Part shown: positions 1-7,040 of the stretch, piece after piece | Layout of the letters: every line of letters starts with the position of its first letter | How positions within the stretch are numbered: position 1 is the stretch's first letter | Assembly: GCA_030613505.1 (NCBI GenBank) | Contig: JAUWLW010000059.1 | Span: 1-16,002, forward strand | Direction of reading: 5' to 3' | Length of the DNA: 16,002 nt | From: Candidatus Zixiibacteriota bacterium | Lineage (GTDB): Bacteria; RBG-13-66-14; B26-G2; WVWN01 | Program-made: the position numbers and the translations under genes | Notes under the pieces: generated by a model | Databases searched by the model: none | Told to the model about the DNA's origin: nothing | Seen by the model: only the letters and a program-made list of their open reading frames with translations

Positions 1-1362
1 CTACCCACCCGTCACGACGCGTTCGGCGGTCTCAAGCTTGATGAAGCCCTCTTTCATTAGCAATTGCGTCTCCGCACGGGCTTTGCGGATCACGTCCTCG
101 GCCTGGCGAAGGAGCTCCTCCTTCGACGCCTTGACGCGCGCGATGCCCTGCTCGATGGCCTTGAGGCCCACGGCCACGGCCTCCCGCGGGAAAACCTCCC
201 ACTCGTCCATCGTCGGGATGAGGTACTCCTCGTGGAGCCCCTTGTCGTTGGCGATGTCGGCCAGCTCCTGCGCCGCGGCGATGGCCATCTCGTCGGTGAT
301 GGTCTTGGCCTGGACGTCCAGCGTGCCGCGGAAGATGCCGGGGAAGCCGAGCGAGTTGTTTACCTGGTTGGGGAAGTCGGAGCGGCCGGTGGCGACGATG
401 CGCGCGCCGGCCGCGTGCGCTTTCCAAGGCCAGATCTCGGGGACCGGGTTGGCGCATACGAAGACGACGGCGTCTTTCGCCATGCTCGCGATCCACTCCG
501 GCTTGACGGTGTCCGGGCCCGGGCGCGAGAGCGCGATCATAACGTCGGCGCCCTTGGCGGCCTCCGCCGGGCCGCCGGTCACGTTCTTCTCGTTCGTGAT
601 TTCGCAGAAGTGCCACTTCATCTTCCAGGCCGGGTCGTTCTTCAAGTCGTCGCGGCCGGCGTGGAGCGTGTCCTTGGAGTCGCACATTATTATGTGCTTG
701 GGGTTAACGCCGAACTTGATGAGGACGCGCGCGATGGCGATGTTGGAGGCGCCGGCGCCGATCATGACGACGTTGACGTCCTCCTTCTTCTTGCCGACGA
801 TGCGGAGGGCGTTGATGACGCCGGCCGTCGTGACGGACGCCGTCCCCTGCTGGTCGTCGTGCCACACCGGGATGTGGGCCTTCTCCCGCAGCGTATCGAG
901 TATATGGAAGCACTTGGGCTGGGCGATGTCCTCCAGGTTTATGCCGCCGAAGCACGGCTGCAGCTTGAGGGCGAAGTCGATGAGCTCGTCCGGGTCCTTG
1001 GTATCGACGCAGATGGGAAAGGCGTCCACGCCGCCCAGGTACTTGAACAGCAGCGCCTTGCCCTCCATCACCGGCATCGCGGCCTCCGGGCCGATGTCCC
1101 CCAGGCCCAGGACCCGCGTCCCGTCCGAGACGACGGCGACGAAGTTGGCCTTGTTGGTGTGGACGAACACCCTTTCCGGGTGCTTGGCGATGTCCTTGCA
1201 CGGCTCGGCCACGCCCGGCGTATACCAGATGGCGAAGTCGTCGAACGACGCGACGCGGCACTTGGGCGTAATCTCCACCTTGCCGCGGTAGAACGGGTGC
1301 AGCTTCATCGCGTCCTGGCCCGGCTTCTCGGCCTTGGCTATGAGTTCTTTTTCGTTCTTCAA
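1..1362 (-). CDS. Malic enzyme (NAD(P)-dependent, decarboxylating)
   Basis: Converts malate to pyruvate and CO2 with reduction of NAD(P); a cytosolic enzyme of central carbon metabolism. Family hallmarks are all visible in the 453-residue product: WYTPGVAEPC with the catalytic Tyr near residue 47, VLGLGDIGPEA, the MEGKA lysine near 102, NLEDIAQP near 142, WHDDQQGTA near 168 (metal-binding acids), a GAGASN dinucleotide loop near 202, and NNSLGFPGIFRG. It belongs to the short bacterial type but is somewhat longer because of a charged helical C-terminus. The start chosen is TTG at 1362-1360, which has AAGGAGG five bases upstream (plus-strand 1368-1374). An upstream in-frame start at 1440 would put that SD inside the gene. 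The stop is TAG at 3-1, so the gene is complete. Cofactor preference (NAD or NADP) cannot be told. Confidence 0.96.
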   Translation of the reverse strand: MKNEKELIAKAEKPGQDAMKLHPFYRGKVEITPKCRVASFDDFAIWYTPGVAEPCKDIAKHPERVFVHTNKANFVAVVSDGTRVLGLGDIGPEAAMPVMEGKALLFKYLGGVDAFPICVDTKDPDELIDFALKLQPCFGGINLEDIAQPKCFHILDTLREKAHIPVWHDDQQGTASVTTAGVINALRIVGKKKEDVNVVMIGAGASNIAIARVLIKFGVNPKHIIMCDSKDTLHAGRDDLKNDPAWKMKWHFCEITNEKNVTGGPAEAAKGADVMIALSRPGPDTVKPEWIASMAKDAVVFVCANPVPEIWPWKAHAAGARIVATGRSDFPNQVNNSLGFPGIFRGTLDVQAKTITDEMAIAAAQELADIANDKGLHEEYLIPTMDEWEVFPREAVAVGLKAIEQGIARVKASKEELLRQAEDVIRKARAETQLLMKEGFIKLETAERVVTGG

Positions 1363-1459
1363 TTCATCCTCCTTCGAGGGAACTTGACGCGGCCTTCGCT
1401 CGAAGCAGGCGCCGCGTCGAAAGAACGCTCGTGAAAGCAATCACGATATATCTATTAAC
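1363..1459 (-). promoter_or_regulatory. Structured leader of the malic enzyme mRNA
   Basis: Read on the minus strand, the stretch before the malic enzyme holds two hairpins. A small one is CGTGA/TCACG with a six-base loop. A larger one has an 8-bp perfect outer stem, GACGCGGC with GCCGCGTC (plus-strand 1386-1393 with 1411-1418), and an inner CTTCG/CGAAG pair. The SD AAGGAGG follows. The structure is seen directly; a regulatory role is inferred. I do not recognise a known riboswitch class. Confidence 0.4.
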
Positions 1460-1499
1460 AAAAAACCGCGGCGGGCCGGGGGGCTGGCCCGTCTCGCGG
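1460..1499 (-). terminator. Intrinsic terminator or attenuator upstream of the malic enzyme
   Basis: On the minus strand the sequence reads CCGCG, AGA, CGGGCC, an eight-base loop, GGCCCG, C, CGCGG, then six T. That is 11 paired bases with a small internal loop followed by a U-tract. It lies between the gene at 1609-2385 and the malic enzyme. It could end the upstream transcript or attenuate one that starts in the repeat at 1508-1536. Confidence 0.6.
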
Positions 1500-1507
1500 A
1501 ACGCGTT

Positions 1508-1536
1508 ATATAATAACACAAAAGCGGCGCCGCTGC
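1508..1536. repeat. 29-bp direct repeat, copy 1
   Basis: Identical base for base to 2434-2462. It contains a 12-bp perfect palindrome (AGCGGCGCCGCT) beside an AT-rich block with TATAAT on the plus strand and TATTAT on the minus strand. Similarity continues, less perfectly, for about 11 bases on the right (AAAGGGAAAGG versus GAACGGAAAGG). On the minus strand a possible promoter is TTGCAG, 17 bases, TATTAT (plus-strand 1533-1538 and 1510-1515), pointing at the malic enzyme. Confidence 0.85.
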
Positions 1537-1608
1537 AAAGGGAAAGGACCGAGGGTGTCAATATATAAGCCGCCGCCGACAGCGTTATAATCGCTTAACT
1601 TTCAAGGG

Positions 1609-2385
1609 CTAAAAATAAGACCCGAACGCCGTAAAATTCAACGTCGGGCCGACGAATACGGCCCAACAAAGCGCCGGCGGGTAGCCGATTTCCGCGAATC
1701 GTTCGTTATCCTTTGGTTCGCCCGGGCCGTCGACGTATAACGACGTGCGCACCCCTACGCCCAAGAAATCCCACAACCAATAACTGGCGTTCAGGTGTGA
1801 AGCCCACGTATCCGAGAGCACGTACCACGTTTGGATAGGGTCGCCGGTCCTACGCGTCGGCTTAACCCTACGCGTAAAACCGAATTGAAAAGACGTCCTC
1901 AACCGCTCGAGAGCCCGGAGGTCACAACCTACGTAAAACCCCGGTTGGAACGAGCCGTACCACCGTGATACGTCATGAAACGGGGAAGGGGGGTTATATA
2001 TTCCGGTAATTTCGAGGCATCCGGCCACCGAAAAAGCGGCCGGGGGGCGGACGAAGAAAAACCAACGCAGGTAAAAATCATGGTGGTACGCGGTGACCAG
2101 GGGGATTGGGTCTAAGGGGCTTCTGGGGTCTTTATAGACGTAACTGGGTTCGACCGTTAAATCGTACGCTACGCCTATTCGCTTTACGCGCAAATCGAAC
2201 CCGGCGGTCCAGGTCAATTCAGGCGTGTCGTCTCTCGGTATATCGCCTTTTACATCCTGTAAAAAATAGCCCACGCCACCCCCGAAAACCAGCTCGGCGC
2301 CTTCGCCGGGGGGTGTGGCCTCGACAGCAGACCCCGCGGCGAGTAGGCAACCCAAGGTCCATAATCTGATTATATCGTTTCCCAA
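1609..2385 (-). CDS. Putative exported outer-membrane beta-barrel protein
   Basis: No named family is recognised. Read from TTG at 2385 the protein has 258 residues. It begins with a short signal peptide (IIRLWTLGCLLAAGSAVEA), followed by many short amphipathic segments rich in Tyr, Trp and Phe alternating with polar residues. It ends in GSYF. A C-terminal Phe and such alternation are typical of outer-membrane barrels, so a porin-like or OmpA/W-like barrel is a reasonable guess. The frame stays open up to GTG at 2445, but that codon lies inside the 29-bp repeat. No clear SD precedes either start, so the start is uncertain. The gene is divergent from the glycosyltransferase at 2629. GC content looks lower than in its neighbours. 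Confidence 0.7.
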   Translation of the reverse strand: MGNDIIRLWTLGCLLAAGSAVEATPPGEGAELVFGGGVGYFLQDVKGDIPRDDTPELTWTAGFDLRVKRIGVAYDLTVEPSYVYKDPRSPLDPIPLVTAYHHDFYLRWFFFVRPPAAFSVAGCLEITGIYNPPSPFHDVSRWYGSFQPGFYVGCDLRALERLRTSFQFGFTRRVKPTRRTGDPIQTWYVLSDTWASHLNASYWLWDFLGVGVRTSLYVDGPGEPKDNERFAEIGYPPALCWAVFVGPTLNFTAFGSYF

Positions 2386-2433
2386 AACGCGGGCTTTAAT
2401 AAAAGACGGGGGCGTAGTAATGCGGAACCAGCG

Positions 2434-2462
2434 ATATAATAACACAAAAGCGGCGCCGCTGC
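2434..2462. repeat. 29-bp direct repeat, copy 2
   Basis: Exact copy of 1508-1536 at a spacing of 926 bases. It sits immediately upstream of the beta-barrel gene, just as copy 1 sits upstream of the malic enzyme. On the minus strand it offers TATTAT (plus-strand 2436-2441) with only a poor -35 (TCGCAG). The shared position relative to two minus-strand genes suggests a promoter or operator module, but a dispersed repeat element is equally possible. Confidence 0.85.
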
Positions 2463-2524
2463 GAACGGAAAGGCGGTCCTCGCGGCGGGGACGGCGGAGC
2501 GCGTCGGCCGGGCGGCTTTTTTTA

Positions 2525-2552
2525 TTGAAAATTAACCGCAGTTAGCTATAAT
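2525..2552 (+). promoter_or_regulatory. Sigma-70-type promoter for the glycosyltransferase genes
   Basis: TTGAAA at 2525-2530, 16 bases, then a perfect TATAAT at 2547-2552. Transcription would start near 2559, giving a leader of about 70 bases before ATG 2629. The -35 touches a run of seven T (2518-2524 region) that follows a short GCCG-GG-CGGC hairpin; I do not call that hairpin a terminator because no plus-strand gene lies upstream in the window. Confidence 0.55.
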
Positions 2553-2628
2553 AAAGGAAAAGGCCGCTACGTTCGGAAGACGTCGGCGTCGACGTCTTTC
2601 ATTTTTGCGCCGCGCCCGGGTTCCTATT

Positions 2629-3576
2629 ATGCGCCTCCTCGTCATAACCAATATGTACCCCCGCGACGAAGACCCCTCCTTCGGGTCCTTCGTCCACGAG
2701 CAGGTGGAGTCGCTCAAGGCCGCGGGCCTCGCCGTCGACGTCTACTTCATCCAGGGATACCGCGACCGGCTGGCCTACCCCCGCGCCGTCCGCGAGCTGC
2801 GCGCCCGGCGCCGCGATTACGACCTCTTCCACGCCCACCACGCGTACTCGGCGGCGGCGGCCCTAGTCGCCCGCGCCCGGCCGCTGGTCATGACCATCCA
2901 CGACAACCCGGTGGTCACGAGCCCGCTGTATCGCCGCTTCGCCCGGGCCGTGGCCCGCCGCGCGGACCGCTTCGTCGCCGTGACGCCCGCGGCCGTCCGC
3001 GCCATGGCCACCGTGGAATGCGTCGCCATCCCGATGGGGACGGACCTGGAGCTCTTCTACCCGCGCGACAAGCAGCAGTGCCGGCGCGAGCTGGGCCTGG
3101 ACGCCGACAAGAAGTACGTCCTCTTCCCCGCCAACCCGGCTCGCGCGTCGAAGCGCCACGACCTGGCGCAGGAGGCGGTGGCGCTCGCGCGCCAGGTGGA
3201 GCCCGCGCTCGAGCTCTTGACGTTTCACCCGGCGCCGCGCGAGCAGGTGCCTCTCTACTTCGGCGCCGCGGACGTTATAGTCGTCACCTCCGACGTGGAG
3301 CTGGGGCCGCTGACCGTCAAGGAGGCGGTGGCGTCGGCTCGCCCGGTCGTTAGCCGCCGCGTGGGCGACGTCGACTTCCTCGACCGCTGCGGCGCCTGCA
3401 TCGCGGTGGGCGACGACGCGCGGGACGTCGCCGACGGCATCGTCGAGGCGTTGTCGCTGGCGCCGGCGGACCCTTCGGCCGTGGAGCCGTACGGAATGAA
3501 AGCCGTGGCGCGGCAACTGATTTCGTTGTATAATGAGCTCGTCGGCGGCCCGGCGCCGGAAGCCGACGCGAAATAG
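2629..3576 (+). CDS. Glycosyltransferase, GT4-type (short)
   Basis: A GT-B fold, GT4-like transferase of 315 residues, acting in the cytoplasm on a nucleotide sugar. The N-terminus MRLLVITNMYP, with FVHEQVESLKAAG after it, is the usual first strand and helix of an acceptor domain. FHAHHAYSA and TIHDNPV follow. The donor half has IPMGTDLELF (about 134-143), LFPANPARASKRHD (about 165-178) and an EX7E motif from E224 to E232. ATG 2629 was chosen over an in-frame TTG at 2605 because it gives the canonical N-terminus; no SD precedes either. The protein is shorter than most GT4 enzymes (350-400) but has both halves. It is first of three transferases on this strand. Donor and acceptor are unknown. 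Confidence 0.88.
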   Translation: MRLLVITNMYPRDEDPSFGSFVHEQVESLKAAGLAVDVYFIQGYRDRLAYPRAVRELRARRRDYDLFHAHHAYSAAAALVARARPLVMTIHDNPVVTSPLYRRFARAVARRADRFVAVTPAAVRAMATVECVAIPMGTDLELFYPRDKQQCRRELGLDADKKYVLFPANPARASKRHDLAQEAVALARQVEPALELLTFHPAPREQVPLYFGAADVIVVTSDVELGPLTVKEAVASARPVVSRRVGDVDFLDRCGACIAVGDDARDVADGIVEALSLAPADPSAVEPYGMKAVARQLISLYNELVGGPAPEADAK

Positions 3577-3647
3577 GGGAGCCGCGGCAAAGGCCGCGAT
3601 ACGTACAGGCCGTTGGAAACGATAACTTGTCGCCCCGACGGTAACAG

Positions 3648-3676
3648 CCGCGCCGAAACTGCGGCGGCGGTTTTTT
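3648..3676 (+). terminator. Intrinsic terminator between two glycosyltransferases
   Basis: Eight base pairs (CCGC and GCCG with CGGC and GCGG, one bulged G), a six-base loop AAACTG, then six T. It follows the gene ending at 3576, with another small hairpin CGCGGC-AAAG-GCCGCG at 3583-3598 in between. The T-run ends only four bases before the ATG at 3681, so the next gene either depends on readthrough or has a start signal I cannot see. Confidence 0.6.
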
Positions 3677-3680
3677 ATTT

Positions 3681-4811
3681 ATGGCCGAATTCACCGTAGC
3701 GGTAGACGCGCGCCACCTCGCCGGCGAGGCCAAGGGGATAGGGCGCTACCTCCATACGCTGCTGGCCGGCATGTCGGCGCTGCCGGACCCGCCCGCCTTC
3801 GTGCTCGTCTCGGACCGGGAGCTCGACGCAGCTTACCCGGCGTTGACGATCGAGACGGTCGTCGCGACGGCCCGCCCCGTCTACGTGTGGGAACAGTTCG
3901 TCTTACCGCGGAAGTTGCGCCGGGCGGGCGCCGACGTCTTCCACGCGCCGGGCAACGCGCTCCCCCTCGGGCCGCCGTCGCCCACCGTCCTCACCCTCCA
4001 CGATACGATGATGTTCGAGCGGGGCTTCCACACCTTCGCCGCCAACCGCTACTACGTCTACCAGTCGTGGGTGCTCAAGCGCGCCGCGCCGCGCTGCGCC
4101 GCCATAATCACCGTATCGCGGACGTCGGCCGAGGACATAGCGCGTCGCCTCGGGCGGCGGGCGGCGAGCCGCGTTACCGTCATCGAGGAGGCGGTGGACC
4201 CCGTCTTCTTCGGGGAGAGGTCGGCGGCGGACCTGGCGGCCTTCCGCGAGCGCCTCGGCCTGCCGGCGCGTTACATGCTGCACCTGGGCGCCGCCTTCCC
4301 GCGCAAGAACACGCGGCTGGTGGTCGAGGCGTTCCGGCGCGTCGCGGCCGACGCGGGCATGCCGGACCTGGTCATCGGCGGCGTCGCCGGCGACGACGAG
4401 GCGACGGTACGCGGCTGGGTGCGCCAGGCCGGCGTCGCCGAGCGCGTTCGCGTCCAGCCCTATCTGCCGCGCGAGGACCACGCGCTACTGGCGGCGGCGG
4501 CGGAGATGCTCGTCTCCCCGTCGGCGTACGAGGGCTTCGGCCTACCGGCGCTGGAGGCCATGGCGGTAGGGGTGCCGGTGGTGGCGTCGCGGCGAGGCGC
4601 GCTTCCGGAGACCTGCGGCGACGCGGCCTACTACGTCGAGCCGGAAGTCGACGACGTGGTCGCGGCGATGCGGCTCATTGGTACGGACGAGGGCGAGAGG
4701 AGCAGGCTGGCCGCGGCGGGCGGAAAACACGTCAAAAAATTCTCGCCGCGGCGGATGGCGTCGCGGACGCTGGAGGTCTATCGGGCGGTGCGGGCGGCCA
4801 CAAAAAGTTAA
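3681..4811 (+). CDS. Glycosyltransferase, GT4 family (mannosyltransferase-like)
   Basis: A 376-residue GT4 enzyme of normal length. The N-terminus VAVDARHLAGEAKGIGRYL is the classical start of this subgroup. VWEQFVLPRKLRRAGADVFH and TLHDTM mark the acceptor domain. SRTSAEDI, VIEEAVDPVFF and MLHLGAAFPRKNTRLVVEAF follow. SAYEGFGLPALEAMAVGVPV carries the EX7E motif (E284, E292). Such enzymes add mannose, rhamnose or similar sugars to lipid-linked glycans, but the sugar here cannot be read off. The ATG at 3681 has no SD and follows directly on a terminator T-run, which is unusual. A small gap separates it from the next transferase. Confidence 0.93.
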   Translation: MAEFTVAVDARHLAGEAKGIGRYLHTLLAGMSALPDPPAFVLVSDRELDAAYPALTIETVVATARPVYVWEQFVLPRKLRRAGADVFHAPGNALPLGPPSPTVLTLHDTMMFERGFHTFAANRYYVYQSWVLKRAAPRCAAIITVSRTSAEDIARRLGRRAASRVTVIEEAVDPVFFGERSAADLAAFRERLGLPARYMLHLGAAFPRKNTRLVVEAFRRVAADAGMPDLVIGGVAGDDEATVRGWVRQAGVAERVRVQPYLPREDHALLAAAAEMLVSPSAYEGFGLPALEAMAVGVPVVASRRGALPETCGDAAYYVEPEVDDVVAAMRLIGTDEGERSRLAAAGGKHVKKFSPRRMASRTLEVYRAVRAATKS

Positions 4812-4875
4812 CACCTCCGCGACAATTTATGCTAAATTCCGCGCTCGTAAGGCCGTCCACCCCTAAGGCTTGGAT

Positions 4876-6066
4876 TTGAAAGTACTGCTCATAGCGTCCG
4901 AGATCCCGTACCCGCCCACCGATTCCAACCGGGCGTGTTACTATCACCTCTTGTCCCGGCTCGCCGGCAAGCACGAGTTCACGGTGCTGGCGATGTCGTC
5001 GGGCGGCAAGGCCGAGGACGCCGCGCAACTCAAGCCGTACGTCAAAGAGCTAATCGTCGTTCCCCACGAGATCAAGACGACGTTATGGCGGCGCTTGGCG
5101 GCGTCGTTTTCGCCGCTGCCGTTCGGCGTGCACGTCTTTCGGAACAAGGAATACGCCCGGGCGCTGGGGGAACTCCTGGCGCGCGAGAGCTTCGACGTCA
5201 TCGTCGCCGGCAACGTGAACATGGCGCAGTACACCGTCGGCCTGGAGGGCACGCCCAAGGTCCTCTTCCCCCAGGACGCGTGGTCGCTATATTACCGGCG
5301 CCAGATGAAGCACGCGGCCAACCCGGCGGCCTTTTTATACAGCCTACTCCAGCATTTAAAGTTGCGGCGCTACGAGCGGCGCACGTACGGCCGCTACGAC
5401 GGCTGCATAATGGTGGCGCAGCGAGACGCCGACATCGTGCGCGGGGCGTGCCCGGGGCTGCCGATATACCTCGCCCGCTCGGGCGTTAATATGCCGCCGC
5501 TGAAAGACGCGGCCAAAGAGCCCCACTCCGTCGTCTTCTCGGGCGTCATGGACTACCCGCCCAATAAGGATTGCGTCTTCTACTTCGCGAACGAGATATT
5601 CCCGCTGGTGCGGGAGAAGGTCCCGGAGGCCACGTTCCACGTCGTCGGGAAGAATACCGGCCCGGAGGTCCGCGCGCTGGCCGAGAGGCCGGGCGTGGTC
5701 GTTACGGGGACGGTCCCGGACCTGATAGCGTACATCCGGCGGATGGAGATCTACGTCTGCCCGATGCGGCTGGGCTCCGGGATGAAGATGAAGATCGTGG
5801 AGGCGTTGAGCGCGGGGCTGCCGGTGGTGAGCACCTCGGTGGGCGCCGACGGGATGGACCTGTTGGTGGCGGGGCGCGACTTCGTCGTCGCGGACGGGCC
5901 GGCGCCCTTCGCCGCGGCGGTGGTCGAGCTGTTGAAGGAAGAGGCCGCGCGGCGCCGCTTCGGCCGCTCCGGCCGCTCCGCCGTCAAGAAGGCCTATACC
6001 TGGGACGCCTACGCCAAGGCGTGGGGGAAAATTCTCAAGGCCGTCGCGGCCGGCGGAAAAGATTAA
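4876..6066 (+). CDS. Glycosyltransferase, GT4-type (Glyco_trans_1_4-like)
   Basis: A GT-B transferase of about 396 residues. It opens with MKVLLIASEIPYPPTDSNRA, typical of a GT4 subgroup that includes exopolysaccharide transferases. The donor domain has VVFSGVMDYPPNKDCVFYF, FHVVGKN and YVCPMRLGSGMKMKIVEALS. The first Glu of EX7E is replaced by a Gly-Ser-Gly loop, which is usual in this subgroup. Two in-frame TTG codons, 4870 and 4876, could start it. I prefer 4876 because AAGG at 4865-4868 is spaced seven bases from it and it gives the standard N-terminus. A TATGCT element at 4828-4833 could be a -10 box. A strong terminator follows, so this is the last gene of the polysaccharide group. Confidence 0.92.
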   Translation: MKVLLIASEIPYPPTDSNRACYYHLLSRLAGKHEFTVLAMSSGGKAEDAAQLKPYVKELIVVPHEIKTTLWRRLAASFSPLPFGVHVFRNKEYARALGELLARESFDVIVAGNVNMAQYTVGLEGTPKVLFPQDAWSLYYRRQMKHAANPAAFLYSLLQHLKLRRYERRTYGRYDGCIMVAQRDADIVRGACPGLPIYLARSGVNMPPLKDAAKEPHSVVFSGVMDYPPNKDCVFYFANEIFPLVREKVPEATFHVVGKNTGPEVRALAERPGVVVTGTVPDLIAYIRRMEIYVCPMRLGSGMKMKIVEALSAGLPVVSTSVGADGMDLLVAGRDFVVADGPAPFAAAVVELLKEEAARRRFGRSGRSAVKKAYTWDAYAKAWGKILKAVAAGGKD

Positions 6067-6080
6067 GATAAGTTAAAGTA

Positions 6081-6110
6081 AAAAGCCGCCCCCCGGGGCG
6101 GCTTTTTTTT
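6081..6110 (+). terminator. Strong intrinsic terminator after the glycosyltransferases
   Basis: Stem GCCGCCCC (6085-6092), two-base loop, GGGGCGGC (6095-6102), then eight T. Four A on the left pair with the T-run, so it may also work on the minus strand. The 24-nt core 6085-6108 recurs exactly at 11732-11755. Confidence 0.9.
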
Positions 6111-6136
6111 AGCGCGGCCGACCCTTCATTTTTTTC

Positions 6137-6165
6137 TTGACAACTGTAGTTTATAATGTTATTAT
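6137..6165 (+). promoter_or_regulatory. Consensus promoter of the MerR-led cluster
   Basis: Perfect TTGACA at 6137-6142, 17 bases, then TATTAT at 6160-6165. Transcription should begin near 6172, at or next to the GTG (6171) and ATG (6174) start codons of the regulator gene, implying a leaderless or nearly leaderless message. No SD is present. Confidence 0.75.
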
Positions 6166-6169
6166 AAAC
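6149..6169 (+). promoter_or_regulatory. Palindromic operator overlapping the -10 box
   Basis: A perfect inverted repeat, GTTTATAAT - GTT - ATTATAAAC, covers the spacer and the -10 box just before the MerR-family gene. MerR regulators bind such dyads as dimers. Its position over the -10 with a normal 17-bp spacer suggests autorepression more than classical MerR spacer-twisting activation. The dyad is seen directly; which protein binds it is inferred. Confidence 0.6.
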
Positions 6170-6173
6170 AGTG

Positions 6174-6569
6174 ATGGTAGGGAATGACGAACGTACTGAG
6201 CTGGACGAAAAGGAGCGCATCTACCCCATCGGCATCGCGGCGGAGCTTTTGGGCGTGCACCCGCGGACGCTGCGGATATACGAGGACGCGGGTTTGCTCA
6301 AGCCCGCGCGCCGGCGGGGTCGGCGCTACTACACCGAGGCGGACCTGAGCTGGCTGGAGTGCATCCGTCACCTCATCCACGACGATAAGATAAGCGTGGA
6401 GGGCCTAAGGCGGTTAGTCCAGCTTCAGGATTGTTGGGAGATCCGCGGTTGCGGCCGGGGGCACCGCGCCCGGTGCGGCCGGCGGGGAAAGGGCGGCGCC
6501 CACGGGGGCCGCGGAAGAACATCCGAAGACGTTAAACGCGAAATAAACGAAGATGGAAAGGAGGCATAG
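6174..6569 (+). CDS. MerR-family regulator with C-terminal Cys cluster
   Basis: A 131-residue DNA-binding regulator. A MerR-type winged helix spans about residues 18-80: YPIGIAAELLGVHPRTLRIYEDAGLLKPARR, then RRYYTEADLSWLECIRHLIH and ISVEGLRRLV. The HPRTLR helix resembles HspR-type members. After the wing comes DCWEIRGC and a Gly/Arg-rich tail. Cysteines at about 87, 93 and 101 (C-x5-C-x7-C), plus one near 63, could bind iron-sulfur or another metal, fitting the Fe-S genes that follow. The start is ATG 6174 or the adjacent GTG 6171; both lie at the predicted transcription start. The stop is two bases before the next ATG, whose SD lies within this gene, suggesting coupled translation. Confidence 0.85.
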   Translation: MVGNDERTELDEKERIYPIGIAAELLGVHPRTLRIYEDAGLLKPARRRGRRYYTEADLSWLECIRHLIHDDKISVEGLRRLVQLQDCWEIRGCGRGHRARCGRRGKGGAHGGRGRTSEDVKREINEDGKEA

Positions 6570-6571
6570 AT

Positions 6572-6979
6572 ATGCCAAGAGGAGATAGAACGGGACCGGC
6601 CGGCCAGGGGCCGCGCACGGGTCGCGGCATGGGCTACTGCTCCGGTTACGCGACGCCCGGTTACATGAATATCGGCCCGGGCCTCGGCATGGGCCTCGGC
6701 ATGGGCCGCGGTATGGGCGGCGGCCGGGGCGGCGGGGGCCGCGGTTGGCGCAATATGTATTACGCCACCGGCCTCCCGGGATGGGCCCGGGCAGGTTGGG
6801 AGCCGGCGTACAGCCAGCCGCCGGTTGCGCCGTACGGCGTCGCGCCGTACGGCCCGGCGCCTACGGCCGGCGACGAAGCCGAGCTCTTGAACGCGCAGGC
6901 CGAGTACTTCGAGCGGGGGCTCGAGGATATAAAAACGCGCCTCGCCGAGCTCGAGCGCAAGGCCAAGGAAGAGAAGTAA
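6572..6979 (+). CDS. DUF5320 domain-containing protein
   Basis: A 135-residue soluble protein of a family often found beside Mrp/NifX genes; function unknown. The N-terminus MPRGDRTGPAGQGPRTGRG and GYCSGY are characteristic. A Gly-Met-Arg repeat follows (GLGMGLGMGRGMGGG, residues 38-52, from a repeated 12-base unit), then GRGWRNMYYATGLPGW (57-71), a Pro/Tyr linker, and a predicted coiled coil from about 102 to the end (AEYFERGLEDIKTRLAELE). It has one Cys (C23). A strong SD (AAGGAGG) is placed about seven bases before the ATG. Its first codons match those of the zinc-ribbon gene at 9149. The family label is from remembered sequence features. Confidence 0.85.
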   Translation: MPRGDRTGPAGQGPRTGRGMGYCSGYATPGYMNIGPGLGMGLGMGRGMGGGRGGGGRGWRNMYYATGLPGWARAGWEPAYSQPPVAPYGVAPYGPAPTAGDEAELLNAQAEYFERGLEDIKTRLAELERKAKEEK

Positions 6980-6986
6980 GGTAACG

Positions 6987-7013
6987 GGGGCCGGCTCGCG
7001 CCGGCCCCGCTTT
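6987..7013 (+). terminator. Hairpin between the DUF5320 and Mrp genes
   Basis: A perfect 9-bp stem GGGGCCGGC with GCCGGCCCC around a TCGC loop, followed by GCTTTATAT. The U-tract is weak, so it may cause partial termination or stabilise the 3' end of the upstream mRNA rather than stop transcription fully. Confidence 0.5.
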
Positions 7014-7040
7014 ATATGTTCGCGGTACAACGGAGGCTAT

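Noticed and set aside
38-1434. Long plus-strand open frames opposite the malic enzyme
   Set aside because: They are antisense shadows of a GC-rich gene with unmistakable family motifs on the minus strand.
2506-2528. GCCG-GG-CGGC followed by seven T as an intrinsic terminator
   Set aside because: The stem is only four pairs with a two-base loop and no plus-strand gene in the window lies upstream of it; the T-run more likely belongs to the promoter region.
6690-6745. Short 12-base tandem units (GGCCTCGGCATG and variants) as a CRISPR or VNTR array
   Set aside because: They are in frame and encode the Gly-Met-Arg repeat of the DUF5320 protein.
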